38,810 bases of DNA from an uncultured PS1 clade bacterium (GTDB taxonomy: Bacteria; Pseudomonadota; Alphaproteobacteria; MED-G09): NCBI GenBank assembly GCA_902608415.1, contig CACLNZ010000008.1, positions 1 through 38,810 of the forward strand. Reading direction: 5' to 3'. Numbering within the stretch: the first letter of the stretch is position 1; the number at the start of each line of letters is the position of its first letter. The translations under genes were made by a program, and so were the position numbers. The notes under the pieces are model-generated. The model saw only the letters and a program-made list of their open reading frames with translations. It did no database searches and was not told where the DNA came from. Positions 27,267-36,950 of the stretch are shown piece by piece.

Positions 27267-29492
27267 TTAAAATATGTACTTAATTGATGCGCTAAAAGTT
27301 CTTCCTGAATTTGAATAAAGTTCTAGCTCAGGATCATCAACTGTTTTTCCATTTATAGATGCCCAGTCATAAAATTTTTCATTTGTTATATTTCTAATTG
27401 CCATATTAAGCGCAATGTTATCACTAATATTTGCATTGAAAAATAAATCAAATGTAGCTCTTCCAGGTGTTTCAACTAGATTACTACAACCTGATCTTCC
27501 GCAGACAGGAGCTAATCCATCAATACTACCTTCAGTAATATTAGCAAAGCCCCTAATATTAAATCTTCCTGTATCAGAGCTCCAATTTAAACCTATTATA
27601 GTTTGATCCGGATCAATAGAAATTAACTTTTCTCCATTTTGTTCACCATCACTATTAGAATAACCAACATATAATGAATAATTTTCATTTATTAATGCTT
27701 GTGCTTCAAACTCAAAACCATCAATCGTAACATCATTAAGATTGACATATTGATAAATGCTTATACCTCTTGGCGATCTACCAGTTAGTTGAGTGTCTAT
27801 AAAATCTTCATAATCATTTTCATAATAAACTAATGACCAATTCAATCTTGAGGAGCCTAAAATATTATTTCCTCTCAAGCCAATTTCATAACCATCACTT
27901 TCCTCAGAATCAAGATTTGGATTCGGCGCCACACTGTAATAAAAAGCAAAATTAGTAAAAGAAATATTTGCACTTTCATAGTCTGGGCTTCTAAAGCCTT
28001 CTGCATATTGTGCAAATATTGATATACTATCACTGATATCATATATAAATCCTAATTTTCCTGAAACTGCGCTATCGTCAATATATGACAATGCATTTCT
28101 TGCAACATTACTTCTATTAAAGAGTTCATCTACTGAAGGTTTAAGTTCATAGGAGTCATATCTTGCTCCAATAACAAGACTAGCTTTTGATGTAATTTCG
28201 ATTCGATCAGAAAAATAAATACCCTGTCTAATTGTTTCCGTATCAGGAAATGTTTTATCAGGATATGTGTGCCCACCAATATTGTAATTTAATTGTCTAG
28301 TTATAAGATTTGTTTCATATCTATATCTTGGTCTTTCTACTTCTATAGACTCATATTCAAATCCATAAACAATTTGATGTTTTATTCCAGACGGATTTCC
28401 TATTTCTTTAAAAAATTCAGAAGAAAAACCGTATATCTCTTGGTTAAATTGAAAATTTTGAAATTCTGCATATGGTGTTGGTCTAGCTCTCATTCCCATC
28501 TCAAAAATTAATTTCGATTTATTTGTAATTTGATCTTGATCAGTTTTTTGGGTAAAAGCAGTTATTCTTCCTTCATCAAATAAAATATTTTCTCTAGTGA
28601 ATCCTAATTCTATTGAATATCTATGTCTTGTTGAATCATCTAACCCTAGTGCAGAAGAAGTTTGAATAGGGGTAGGAAAAAAACTAAAACCTGTTTCGGT
28701 TGTTAAATCCCAATCATTTTTCCATTCTTGTACATCAGCAACAAATGTAACATCAATACTCTCATTTAATAGAAATTTAATCTTTGCAAGCACACTATTA
28801 GACTCACCTGTCATTCTATTTGGTTCAATCTCTGTATTATTATGAAGTTTTCTCTCATTTGTATCTCTACGAGTAACTTGAATAAGTCCTTCAATATTGT
28901 TTCCTACGAAGGCGGACATTAAACCAACTTTTGTTGAGTCAGAAGATTCGTCGTATGAAACTGTTGCTGAGTAATAGGGGTTATCTTTGGATGCTAAATC
29001 TGATGCATCCTTTGTAGTATAAGAAATTGCTCCTGCTAACCCATCTGAGCCATAAAGAGCTGAACTTGGGCCTTTTAAAATCTCAACTTTTTTTACGAGA
29101 TCAACATCAACTACATCTCTACCATAACCTACATAGGAATCCGGTATTCTTACACCATCAATAAGTACGTTTACTCTTTTGCCCCCAAGACCTCGAATTC
29201 TAAATCCTTCATTAAATATTCTTCCATATCCGTCACTTCTTGGTGCTGATACCCCAATAGTATTTTCAATTAGATCAACAATATTATTTGCAATTCTCTT
29301 TTCAATATCATCTGATTTAATTACTGAAACTGAACCTATTACTTCACTTAAGGGAATAGGGGCTCTTGAAGATATAACTGTTATTTCTTCTATATTTACT
29401 AGGCTATTATTTGAAATATCTGCTGTATCATTAGCTTTTACATTTACAGACATTGAGATTAGGGCAATTAAACATAATATTATTTTAAACAT
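27267..29492 (-). CDS. TonB-dependent outer-membrane receptor, heme-receptor-like
   Basis: Signal peptide; TonB box EEITVIS; plug GFRIRGLGGKRVNVLIDGVRIPDSY; EGFRSPDYES and NPNLDSEESDGYEIGLRG; C-terminal SASIKYIF. Confidence 0.95.
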   Translation of the reverse strand: MFKIILCLIALISMSVNVKANDTADISNNSLVNIEEITVISSRAPIPLSEVIGSVSVIKSDDIEKRIANNIVDLIENTIGVSAPRSDGYGRIFNEGFRIRGLGGKRVNVLIDGVRIPDSYVGYGRDVVDVDLVKKVEILKGPSSALYGSDGLAGAISYTTKDASDLASKDNPYYSATVSYDESSDSTKVGLMSAFVGNNIEGLIQVTRRDTNERKLHNNTEIEPNRMTGESNSVLAKIKFLLNESIDVTFVADVQEWKNDWDLTTETGFSFFPTPIQTSSALGLDDSTRHRYSIELGFTRENILFDEGRITAFTQKTDQDQITNKSKLIFEMGMRARPTPYAEFQNFQFNQEIYGFSSEFFKEIGNPSGIKHQIVYGFEYESIEVERPRYRYETNLITRQLNYNIGGHTYPDKTFPDTETIRQGIYFSDRIEITSKASLVIGARYDSYELKPSVDELFNRSNVARNALSYIDDSAVSGKLGFIYDISDSISIFAQYAEGFRSPDYESANISFTNFAFYYSVAPNPNLDSEESDGYEIGLRGNNILGSSRLNWSLVYYENDYEDFIDTQLTGRSPRGISIYQYVNLNDVTIDGFEFEAQALINENYSLYVGYSNSDGEQNGEKLISIDPDQTIIGLNWSSDTGRFNIRGFANITEGSIDGLAPVCGRSGCSNLVETPGRATFDLFFNANISDNIALNMAIRNITNEKFYDWASINGKTVDDPELELYSNSGRTFSASIKYIF

Positions 29493-29518
29493 TGAACTTT
29501 CCTTATATGGTTAATTGA

Positions 29519-29539
29519 GAATGAGAATGATTCTCATTC
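29519..29539. promoter_or_regulatory. predicted Fur box in the divergent TonB-receptor / hmuT-like intergenic region
   Basis: gaatgagaatgattctcattc is a perfect 10-1-10 palindrome with the 9-1-9 layout of the GATAATGATAATCATTATC consensus. Confidence 0.85.
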
Positions 29540-29576
29540 GCATTTACATTTATATCAATATCTGCATAATTTCAAT

Positions 29577-30455
29577 ATGTTAAGAAAAATCATTATATTT
29601 ATGTCGGTATATATATTATTTACCGTAAATACATTTTCTTATGATGACTGTAATAAAGCCAATAATTCATCCAGAATTACAGTTGCTGGTGGATCAATAA
29701 CGGAAATTTTATTTTTTTTGGGATATCAAAGAAATATTATTGCTCTAGATATAACCTCAAACTATCCAGAGGAAACAAAAGAATATCCATCAATAGGTTA
29801 TGTAAGAAATCTATCTGCTGAAGGAATATTATCTCTTAAACCAACATTGATAATAGGAGAAGATGATATGGGTCCTCCTAGCGTTATTGAGCAAATTAGA
29901 AGAACTGGACTAAATATTAATATTATAAAAGAAAATCATACATCTGAGGGTATTGTTCAAAAAATTGAATGTATAGGTAAAATTATAAATAAAGAAAATC
30001 ACACACATTTACTAATTGATGAATTGATTAACCCATCAATTAAAGAATTGAAAAAAATATCAGCTAATCCAATTTTAGCTGATATTAAAGTTATGTTTAT
30101 CTTAAATATGGATAGTGGAACACCTGTGGTATCAGGAAGAGAAACATCTGCCAATGGTTTTATTGAGATGACAGGAGCAACAAACGCATTTGATGGTTTT
30201 GATGGATGGAAGCCTGTAGGTACTGAATCCATCATAAATGCTTCTCCTGATTACATTTTGATTTCTAATAGAGGCGCACACTCATATGCAGATTTAGATA
30301 AATTATTTGATCATCCTGCTATTAAATATACTCCAGCAGCAAAAAATAGAAATATTATTGCTTTAGATGGTATGGAAATGCTTGGTTTTGGTCCTAGAAC
30401 AATATTTTCAGCTTTAAAGTTATCAAATATTTTTAGTGAAAATCATAATGAATGA
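29577..30455 (+). CDS. hmuT: periplasmic hemin-binding protein (BtuF/HmuT-like)
   Basis: Signal peptide; RITVAGGSITEILFFLGYQRNIIALDITSNYPEE; SIGYVRNLSAEGILSLKPTLIIG. Confidence 0.85.
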   Translation: MLRKIIIFMSVYILFTVNTFSYDDCNKANNSSRITVAGGSITEILFFLGYQRNIIALDITSNYPEETKEYPSIGYVRNLSAEGILSLKPTLIIGEDDMGPPSVIEQIRRTGLNINIIKENHTSEGIVQKIECIGKIINKENHTHLLIDELINPSIKELKKISANPILADIKVMFILNMDSGTPVVSGRETSANGFIEMTGATNAFDGFDGWKPVGTESIINASPDYILISNRGAHSYADLDKLFDHPAIKYTPAAKNRNIIALDGMEMLGFGPRTIFSALKLSNIFSENHNE

Positions 30456-31485
30456 AAAAAATATATTGGGCTTAAATTTAAGTTTTCTTTCAGGTAAGCA
30501 AACATTATCGCTTTTTATATTTCTTTCTGTTTTAATTCTCATTTTAATTATAGCTTTTTCAAATGGTAGTTTTGATTTTTCTTTTATTTCTCTTCTTAAA
30601 GGAGAGACAACACATATTGAAAGGACTATTTTTTTTGAAATAAGGATTCCAAGGGTTATCCTTGCATGTTTAGTTGGTTCGAGCCTAGCCATTTCAGGAG
30701 CTTGTTTACAAGGTTTATTTAGAAATCCATTAGCAGACCCAGGTCTTATAGGTGTTTCAGCTGGAGCAGCTTTAGGAGCTTCAATTATAATTGTTTTTGG
30801 TTCAACAATATTTTCAAAATTTGTACTCTCCACTTTTTTACTTCCAATTGCTGCATGTATTGGTTCAGGTGTAGTAATTTTCTTACTTTTCCTTCTTACA
30901 AAAGGATTTGGTCATCAAGGAGTAACATATATGCTTCTTGTTGGTATTGCTATTAATGCAATTGCTTCTGTTGGTATAGGTATTCTTACTTTTATAAGTA
31001 CAGACTCTGAACTGCGAGGTTTAACTTTTTGGACTATGGGTAGTTTTGGAGGAATTACATGGCCTTTATTATTACCAGCAATTTTTATCATAATTATAGC
31101 ATTTTTCTTTCTATCACCAGTTCTTAGAGATTTAGATATCTTACAATTAGGAGAGTCTGAGGCAAAAAGTCTTGGTATTGATGTCCAGAAGTTAAAATAT
31201 AGGGTAATTTTTACATCTGCCGCAACTGTAGGAGCAAGTGTTGCTTTATCAGGAATGATTGGATTTGTTGGTTTAGTTGTTCCTCATTTAGTTAGATTAA
31301 TTGCTGGAGTTAATCACTCTTATGTTATTATAGGGTCTGCGTTATTAGGTTCTTCACTTATGGTTATAGCTGATTTATTAGCCAGAACATTAATCCAACC
31401 CGCAGAACTTCCAGTAGGATTAATAACAAGTGCAATTGGATCACCTTTTTTTCTATGGTTAATATTTAGGATAAATAAAGCATGA
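30448..31485 (+). CDS. hmuU: FecCD-family ABC permease (hemin)
   Basis: RIPRVILACLVGSSLAISGACLQGLFRNPLADPGLIGVSAGAALGA; GFVGLVVPHLVRL. Confidence 0.92.
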   Translation: MNEKNILGLNLSFLSGKQTLSLFIFLSVLILILIIAFSNGSFDFSFISLLKGETTHIERTIFFEIRIPRVILACLVGSSLAISGACLQGLFRNPLADPGLIGVSAGAALGASIIIVFGSTIFSKFVLSTFLLPIAACIGSGVVIFLLFLLTKGFGHQGVTYMLLVGIAINAIASVGIGILTFISTDSELRGLTFWTMGSFGGITWPLLLPAIFIIIIAFFFLSPVLRDLDILQLGESEAKSLGIDVQKLKYRVIFTSAATVGASVALSGMIGFVGLVVPHLVRLIAGVNHSYVIIGSALLGSSLMVIADLLARTLIQPAELPVGLITSAIGSPFFLWLIFRINKA

Positions 31486-32261
31486 GCATTTATTCAGAGA
31501 AAATTTCTCTTAAATATAACGATAAGAGTATTTTGGAAGATATTAATATTGAGATTAAAAAAGGAATGATTTTATCTATTCTTGGTCCTAATGGCGCTGG
31601 AAAATCATCTTTATTAAATATTTTATCTGGAGATATTGAGTCAAACATAGGTAATGTATTTTATGATAATACAGATATAAAAAATATATCGATACAAGAA
31701 AGAGCTTTTATAAGAAGTGTGATGTCACAAAACCAGCCTATTGTTTTTGACTTTAGTGTAAGAGATATCGTTGAAATGGGCTGGCTTGATAAAGGTAATA
31801 TAAAATATTCTAATAATATTAATAACGCAATTATCGGTGTCTTAAATGATTGTGAGATTGCTCACCTAGAAAAAAGAAAATTTAACACTTTATCTGGCGG
31901 CGAGCAAAGAAGAGTTCATTTCGCAAGATCACTAATACAGTTATGGCGAGAGTCAGGTAATAAAGATTCTAGATATCTTATGTTAGATGAACCCACATCA
32001 AATCTAGACTTATCTCATCAAATAAAATTAATGAATATGTTAAAGAAATTAGCGAATAATGGGGTTGGTATATTGTTGATTTTACACGATCTTAATTTGG
32101 CTTTTAATTTTTCTGATTATATTGCAATAATTAAAAATGGAAAATTATTTGCCTATGATAAACCCTTAAATATTATTAATAAAAATATTTTAGAAGATGT
32201 TTTTGAGTTAACATTTAATGTGGATATTATTGATAACAAAATTAATGTAAATTATATCTAA
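31482..32261 (+). CDS. hmuV: ABC transporter ATPase (hemin import)
   Basis: Walker A GPNGAGKSS; signature LSGGEQRRV; Walker B YLMLDEPTSNLD. Confidence 0.92.
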   Translation: MSIYSEKISLKYNDKSILEDINIEIKKGMILSILGPNGAGKSSLLNILSGDIESNIGNVFYDNTDIKNISIQERAFIRSVMSQNQPIVFDFSVRDIVEMGWLDKGNIKYSNNINNAIIGVLNDCEIAHLEKRKFNTLSGGEQRRVHFARSLIQLWRESGNKDSRYLMLDEPTSNLDLSHQIKLMNMLKKLANNGVGILLILHDLNLAFNFSDYIAIIKNGKLFAYDKPLNIINKNILEDVFELTFNVDIIDNKINVNYI

Positions 32262-32262
32262 T

Positions 32263-32982
32263 ATGCTTAATAAAATTAAATATGAAAATGATGCTATTTC
32301 TCTACTTCGAGGAAGTAATATGGCCATTTTGTCTACATTATCAAAAAAATTTGAAGAATTTCCTTTTGGCAGTTTCATAACTTACATAACTGATCAAAAT
32401 AGATCAGTATACATATACGCAAGTGATTTAGCCGAACATACAAAAAATATCCATAATAACTCTAAATCATGCATTACAATATTTAATACAAATAAAGATG
32501 GGGATAAGCAAAATAGCTCCAGATTAAGCATTATGGGCCATTTTCAAAAAGTTGAATCTAATGATCTTAATAAATGTGAGGAGCGCTTTTTTAAGTTTTT
32601 ACCAGAAAGTAAAAAATACTCGCAAACCCATGATTTTAATTTTTATAAAATGAATCCTAACAAAATTAGATGGATTGGTGGTTTTGGAGAAATAGCTTGG
32701 TTAAATGATAAGAATTGGCAAATAAGTAATCCTGATTGGAGTGAAGAAGAGGGTTCTATGATTAATCATATGAATGAAGATCATAATGATGTTGTTGTTT
32801 CTTGTTTGAAGGGATTTCATGATATTGATGATGAAGCTTGCTCAATGATTGGTATAAATATTGATGGATATTACATAAAATCTAATAAAGTTATCTATTA
32901 TATTCCTTTTAAAAAGCCTTGCTTAAATTCTAAGGAAATAAGAGCCGCATTAGTGGATCATGCCAACTTATTTAAAAGTTAA
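32263..32982 (+). CDS. HugZ/HutZ-family heme-utilisation protein (PNPOx-like plus DUF2470)
   Basis: MAILSTLSKKFEEFPFGSFITYITD; KIRWIGGFGEIAWL; MINHMNEDHNDVVV. Confidence 0.88.
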   Translation: MLNKIKYENDAISLLRGSNMAILSTLSKKFEEFPFGSFITYITDQNRSVYIYASDLAEHTKNIHNNSKSCITIFNTNKDGDKQNSSRLSIMGHFQKVESNDLNKCEERFFKFLPESKKYSQTHDFNFYKMNPNKIRWIGGFGEIAWLNDKNWQISNPDWSEEEGSMINHMNEDHNDVVVSCLKGFHDIDDEACSMIGINIDGYYIKSNKVIYYIPFKKPCLNSKEIRAALVDHANLFKS

Positions 32983-33051
32983 AAAAACGCTTTCAATATT
33001 AAGATTAATTTGCTGTAAATAAACTTCGTACATTTAATTCCGGGAGTAATT

Positions 33052-33747
33052 ATGAAAAATTTATTATTTATTTTAGCATTATTGGTTTCAGTTAATACAC
33101 TTGCTGATGGTCATGTAAAACCTGAAGAGGGTGCATTTACATCTTTATATGTAGCAGCAGCGGATGTAGATAAGTATACAGATTTTCTTAGAGAGAATAG
33201 TGATGCCTTCAAAGCTATAGGGTCAAGCGATGCTGGTGTTTGTATAACTAGATCTGGAAATCAATATCCTGGACAAATGATGGTTTGGAATGCTTTCCCA
33301 AGTGTAGAAGCAGCTATGATTGGTTCTTTAAAGTATGATCCTAATACAGCAACTGGTCAAATAACAAAAATGAGAGAATTAAAACATTCTACAATATGGA
33401 AATCATTAAAATCATTTCGTTTAGAACCTGGACACGAAGTTGTAGCTAGATTTAAGATTAAACAAAAGAATATTAATGCTTTTGTTGAGATTATGGCAGA
33501 ATTAGAAAAAGAGGTTCAAAAAAATGGTCATCCTAATTTTTTTAATGGTGTTATGGTATCTATAGCTGGTGGTAAAGAGTCGCAAACTATAAAAGTTAGG
33601 AATATTACTAATAGTGCTTCTGACCAAGGTAAAATAGTTGATGAGTATTTCTCAGGTAAATATAAATTATTTGATGAAGCTGTGGCACTTACAGAAGGTT
33701 TTGTTGATGAACAAATACAAGTTTGCGAACAAATTTATAAACAATAA
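33052..33747 (+). CDS. exported protein of unknown function, possibly two related half-domains
   Basis: Signal peptide MKNLLFILALLVSVNTLA; halves beginning YVAAADVDKYTDFLREN and VARFKIKQKNINAFVEIMAE; SD gggag. Confidence 0.75.
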   Translation: MKNLLFILALLVSVNTLADGHVKPEEGAFTSLYVAAADVDKYTDFLRENSDAFKAIGSSDAGVCITRSGNQYPGQMMVWNAFPSVEAAMIGSLKYDPNTATGQITKMRELKHSTIWKSLKSFRLEPGHEVVARFKIKQKNINAFVEIMAELEKEVQKNGHPNFFNGVMVSIAGGKESQTIKVRNITNSASDQGKIVDEYFSGKYKLFDEAVALTEGFVDEQIQVCEQIYKQ

Positions 33748-33761
33748 AATAGGTTCTTATT

Positions 33762-35216
33762 ATGAGTGAAGTAGGTATTTCATCTATAGTTGGTTATATA
33801 CCAAAGTTAAGATTATTAAGAAAAAGCGTCGCAGAATCTAATGCTTGGCTTGCTCCAAACCTTATGGGAAAGGGGAAAGGAACGAGATCTATGGCTGGTT
33901 GGGATGAAGACAGTGTAACTATGTCTGTTGAAGCTGCTAGAAGATTGCTTGGTCCGGAAGACGATAGATCACATGTTGATAGTGTGTTTTTAGCTTCTAC
34001 TACAATGCCATTTGCAGACAGATTAAATTCAGGGATAGTCAGAGCTGCGCTAACATTAGAAGAATCAACTCAATGTACTGATATATCTTCAACCCTAAAA
34101 TGTGGAACAACAGCCTTAATAAATGCCATTGCATCTGTTCAATCTGGTAAAAGTAATTATTCTCTAGTTTTATCTTCTGATAAAAGAAAATCAAGAGTTG
34201 GAAGTGCGCAGGAACTTGATTTTGGTGATGCTTCAGCTGCTATTGGAATAAATAACAAAGATATTATTGCAAAAGTATTGTCTACATCATCAGTTTCAGT
34301 TGATTTTGTTGATCATTTTAGAGCTCCAAATGAAGAATTTGATTACAATTGGGAAGAAAGATGGATTCGAGACGAGGGTTATTTAAAAATTATTCCTAAA
34401 CTAATTAATAATTTACTTAAAGAAAATGATATAAACCCCTCAGAAATAAAGAAATTTATACTTCCATGTATTTTTCCTAGGGTACCACAAACTATTTCAA
34501 AAATTTGTGGTATAGATCCAGAAAATGTTGTTGATAATTTAGCATTAAATGTTGGTGATTCCGGATCTGCTCATCCTTTATTAATGTTAACTCATGTTTT
34601 AGAGAATGCTGAACCAAATGAAAAAATACTAGTTTGTTCATTTGGAGGCGGCGGGGATGCAATTCTTCTCGAAACAACTAAATTAATTAGCAAATTTAAA
34701 AATGATGAATCTATTTCTGCGCTATTAGATAATGGCGTTGAAGAGACTAACTATATGAAATATTTAACTTTTAATGATCTTGTTAAATGGGAAAAAGGTA
34801 TGAGAGGTGAAATCGATAGGAAAACAGCCCTTACAACTCTTTATAGGCATAATGATGCTATTATAGGTCTTGTTGGAGGTAAATGTTCTAAAACGGGAAC
34901 GATACAATTTCCTGCATCAAGAATATCTGTAAGCCCAAATAGTCCTGATATAGATACGCAAGAACCTTATAAACTTGCAGAAAAGAAAGCAAACATACTT
35001 TCTTGGTCAGCTGATTACCTTTCATTTTCAGTAAATCCACCTAATTATTATGGAATAGTATCTTTTGAAGAGGGTGGAAGGATTATGATGGATTTCACAG
35101 ATGTTGGTGAAGGTGAAATAGAATCAGGCAAAGATGTTAAAATGGTTTTCCGAATAAAGGCTATTGATGAAGCAAGAGGCTTTACAAGATATTTCTGGAA
35201 AGCTGTACCTATTTAA
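33762..35216 (+). CDS. HMG-CoA-synthase/KAS-III-like thiolase-fold protein fused to a C-terminal DUF35-type OB domain
   Basis: Cys motif STLKCGTTALINAI, GDASAAIG, NVGDSGSAHPLLML; C-terminal LVGGKCSKTGTIQFPASR...GIVSFEEGGRIMMDFTDV. Confidence 0.85.
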   Translation: MSEVGISSIVGYIPKLRLLRKSVAESNAWLAPNLMGKGKGTRSMAGWDEDSVTMSVEAARRLLGPEDDRSHVDSVFLASTTMPFADRLNSGIVRAALTLEESTQCTDISSTLKCGTTALINAIASVQSGKSNYSLVLSSDKRKSRVGSAQELDFGDASAAIGINNKDIIAKVLSTSSVSVDFVDHFRAPNEEFDYNWEERWIRDEGYLKIIPKLINNLLKENDINPSEIKKFILPCIFPRVPQTISKICGIDPENVVDNLALNVGDSGSAHPLLMLTHVLENAEPNEKILVCSFGGGGDAILLETTKLISKFKNDESISALLDNGVEETNYMKYLTFNDLVKWEKGMRGEIDRKTALTTLYRHNDAIIGLVGGKCSKTGTIQFPASRISVSPNSPDIDTQEPYKLAEKKANILSWSADYLSFSVNPPNYYGIVSFEEGGRIMMDFTDVGEGEIESGKDVKMVFRIKAIDEARGFTRYFWKAVPI

Positions 35217-35258
35217 AGTGAATTATGATAAAAAATATTAAATTAAACGGAGAATCTG

Positions 35259-36455
35259 ATGGCTTCAGGAATTAAGGATAAAGTTGCAATCTTAGGAATG
35301 GGTTGTTCAAAATTTGGTGAAAGATGGGATACTAGCGCAGATGATCTTATGGTTGAGGCCTATATTGAAGCTCTTGATGATGCTGGAATAGAACCAAATC
35401 AACTTGATGCTGCATGGTTTTCTCATCACATAGATGATATTGGTGCCGGTAAAGGTGGTACGCCTATGTCAATAGCCCTAAGACTTCCAAACATTTCTGT
35501 AACTAGAGTAGAAAACTATTGTGCATCGGGGTCTGAAGCTTTAAGAGGCGCTGTTTATGCAGTTGCAGCTGGTGCTGCTGATATAGCAATTGCACTTGGT
35601 ATGGAAAAATTAAAAGATACGGGTTATGGTGGCTTACCAGCAACAAATTATGGTACTTTTGGTCCACAAATTGGACCGTCAGGATCTGCGCCTGGTAATT
35701 TTGCACAATTAGCTTCAGCTTATAGAGCTAAGCACGGTGTTTCTGCTGAAGATATGAAAAGAGCTATAGCGCATGTATCTGTAAAAAGTCATGCTAATGG
35801 CGCAAAAAATCCAAAAGCTCATCTTCAAAAGGAAGTTACAGAAGAGCAGGTATTAAACGCACCAATGATTGCAGAACCTCTTGGACTTTTTGATTGTTGT
35901 GGTGTTTCAGATGGAGCTGCTGCAGCGATCGTAACAACTCCAGAAATAGCTAAAAGTCTTGGTAAAGATAATCTTATCAGCGTTAAAGCGCTTCAATTAT
36001 CAGTTTCTAATGGCCTAGAATCTCATCACAATACTTGGGATGGTTCTTATTTTCATACAGTTAGAATAGCTGCAAAAAAGGCTTATGCTGAAGCGGGTAT
36101 TACAAAGCCAAGAGAAGAAATATCAATGATGGAAGTGCATGATTGTTTCTCTGTTACTGAATTAGTAACAATGGAAGACCTTTTCATATCTGAAGAAGGA
36201 CAGGCTGTTAAAGATGTTATGGATGGGTTTTATGACGCTGATGGACCTATTCCCTGTCAAATAGATGGCGGATTAAAATGTTTCGGACATCCTATAGGTG
36301 CTTCAGGCTTAAGAATGATTTATGAAATGTATCTTCAACTTCAAGGTAGGGCAGATAAAAGACAGTTAAAGAATCCTTCAATAGGATTAACTCATAATCT
36401 AGGCGGACAACCAGCTAATAATGTTTGTTCAGTAGCAATTATTGGATCTTTATAA
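35259..36455 (+). CDS. thiolase-superfamily acetyl-CoA acetyltransferase / SCP-x type thiolase
   Basis: VENYCASGSEALRGAV; MMEVHDCFSVTEL; GGLKCFGHPIGASGLRM. Confidence 0.92.
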   Translation: MASGIKDKVAILGMGCSKFGERWDTSADDLMVEAYIEALDDAGIEPNQLDAAWFSHHIDDIGAGKGGTPMSIALRLPNISVTRVENYCASGSEALRGAVYAVAAGAADIAIALGMEKLKDTGYGGLPATNYGTFGPQIGPSGSAPGNFAQLASAYRAKHGVSAEDMKRAIAHVSVKSHANGAKNPKAHLQKEVTEEQVLNAPMIAEPLGLFDCCGVSDGAAAAIVTTPEIAKSLGKDNLISVKALQLSVSNGLESHHNTWDGSYFHTVRIAAKKAYAEAGITKPREEISMMEVHDCFSVTELVTMEDLFISEEGQAVKDVMDGFYDADGPIPCQIDGGLKCFGHPIGASGLRMIYEMYLQLQGRADKRQLKNPSIGLTHNLGGQPANNVCSVAIIGSL

Positions 36456-36950
36456 TTAATCTTTTGAATATCCATCTTTAATTCCCTTGAGGTAACCTGA
36501 ATAATTAGGTTGATCAATAGATAGCTTTGCCATTGTTGTTCTAACCAAATGATCCTTTAATTCATTATTGTCTCTATCTAATTCTTTATCGCTTATTCTT
36601 TTACATAAAACTTTATTAAGATCTTTAATATTGCCTTTTTCATTTAATAGTTTTTCTAGTCTAATAATTTCCTTTTCTTCATAACTATTTATTAGATTGA
36701 TCTCTCTTTTGATAATTTGAAGAGAATTCCTTGCTACAAAAGCATAAAACCTATTATGACCCGTAAGATGTGATATTAAATCATCATTAATAAATTCTAT
36801 TATTTCGTTAATTTTTGATTCATTAATTTGGTTAATATTTTTTAAAGTATCAATATGATTTTTTGTATTTGGAAAATCTTCAAAATTTAAATCTTCCAAA
36901 AAGCTTGTAATTGAAATTATTAACTCTTTTATGGTTGGTTCACTTCTCAT
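36456..36950 (-). CDS. DUF6285-like protein
   Basis: RSEPTIKELIISITSFLEDL...NRFYAFVARNSLQIIKREINL; overlaps the phosphotransferase stop, the usual DUF6285 context. Confidence 0.65.
   Translation of the reverse strand: MRSEPTIKELIISITSFLEDLNFEDFPNTKNHIDTLKNINQINESKINEIIEFINDDLISHLTGHNRFYAFVARNSLQIIKREINLINSYEEKEIIRLEKLLNEKGNIKDLNKVLCKRISDKELDRDNNELKDHLVRTTMAKLSIDQPNYSGYLKGIKDGYSKD

Noticed and set aside
27415-29514. Plus-strand ORFs (63, 72, 111 aa) antisense to the TonB receptor
   Set aside because: Shadow ORFs; the 111-aa one also covers the Fur-box region start and has no SD or family signal.
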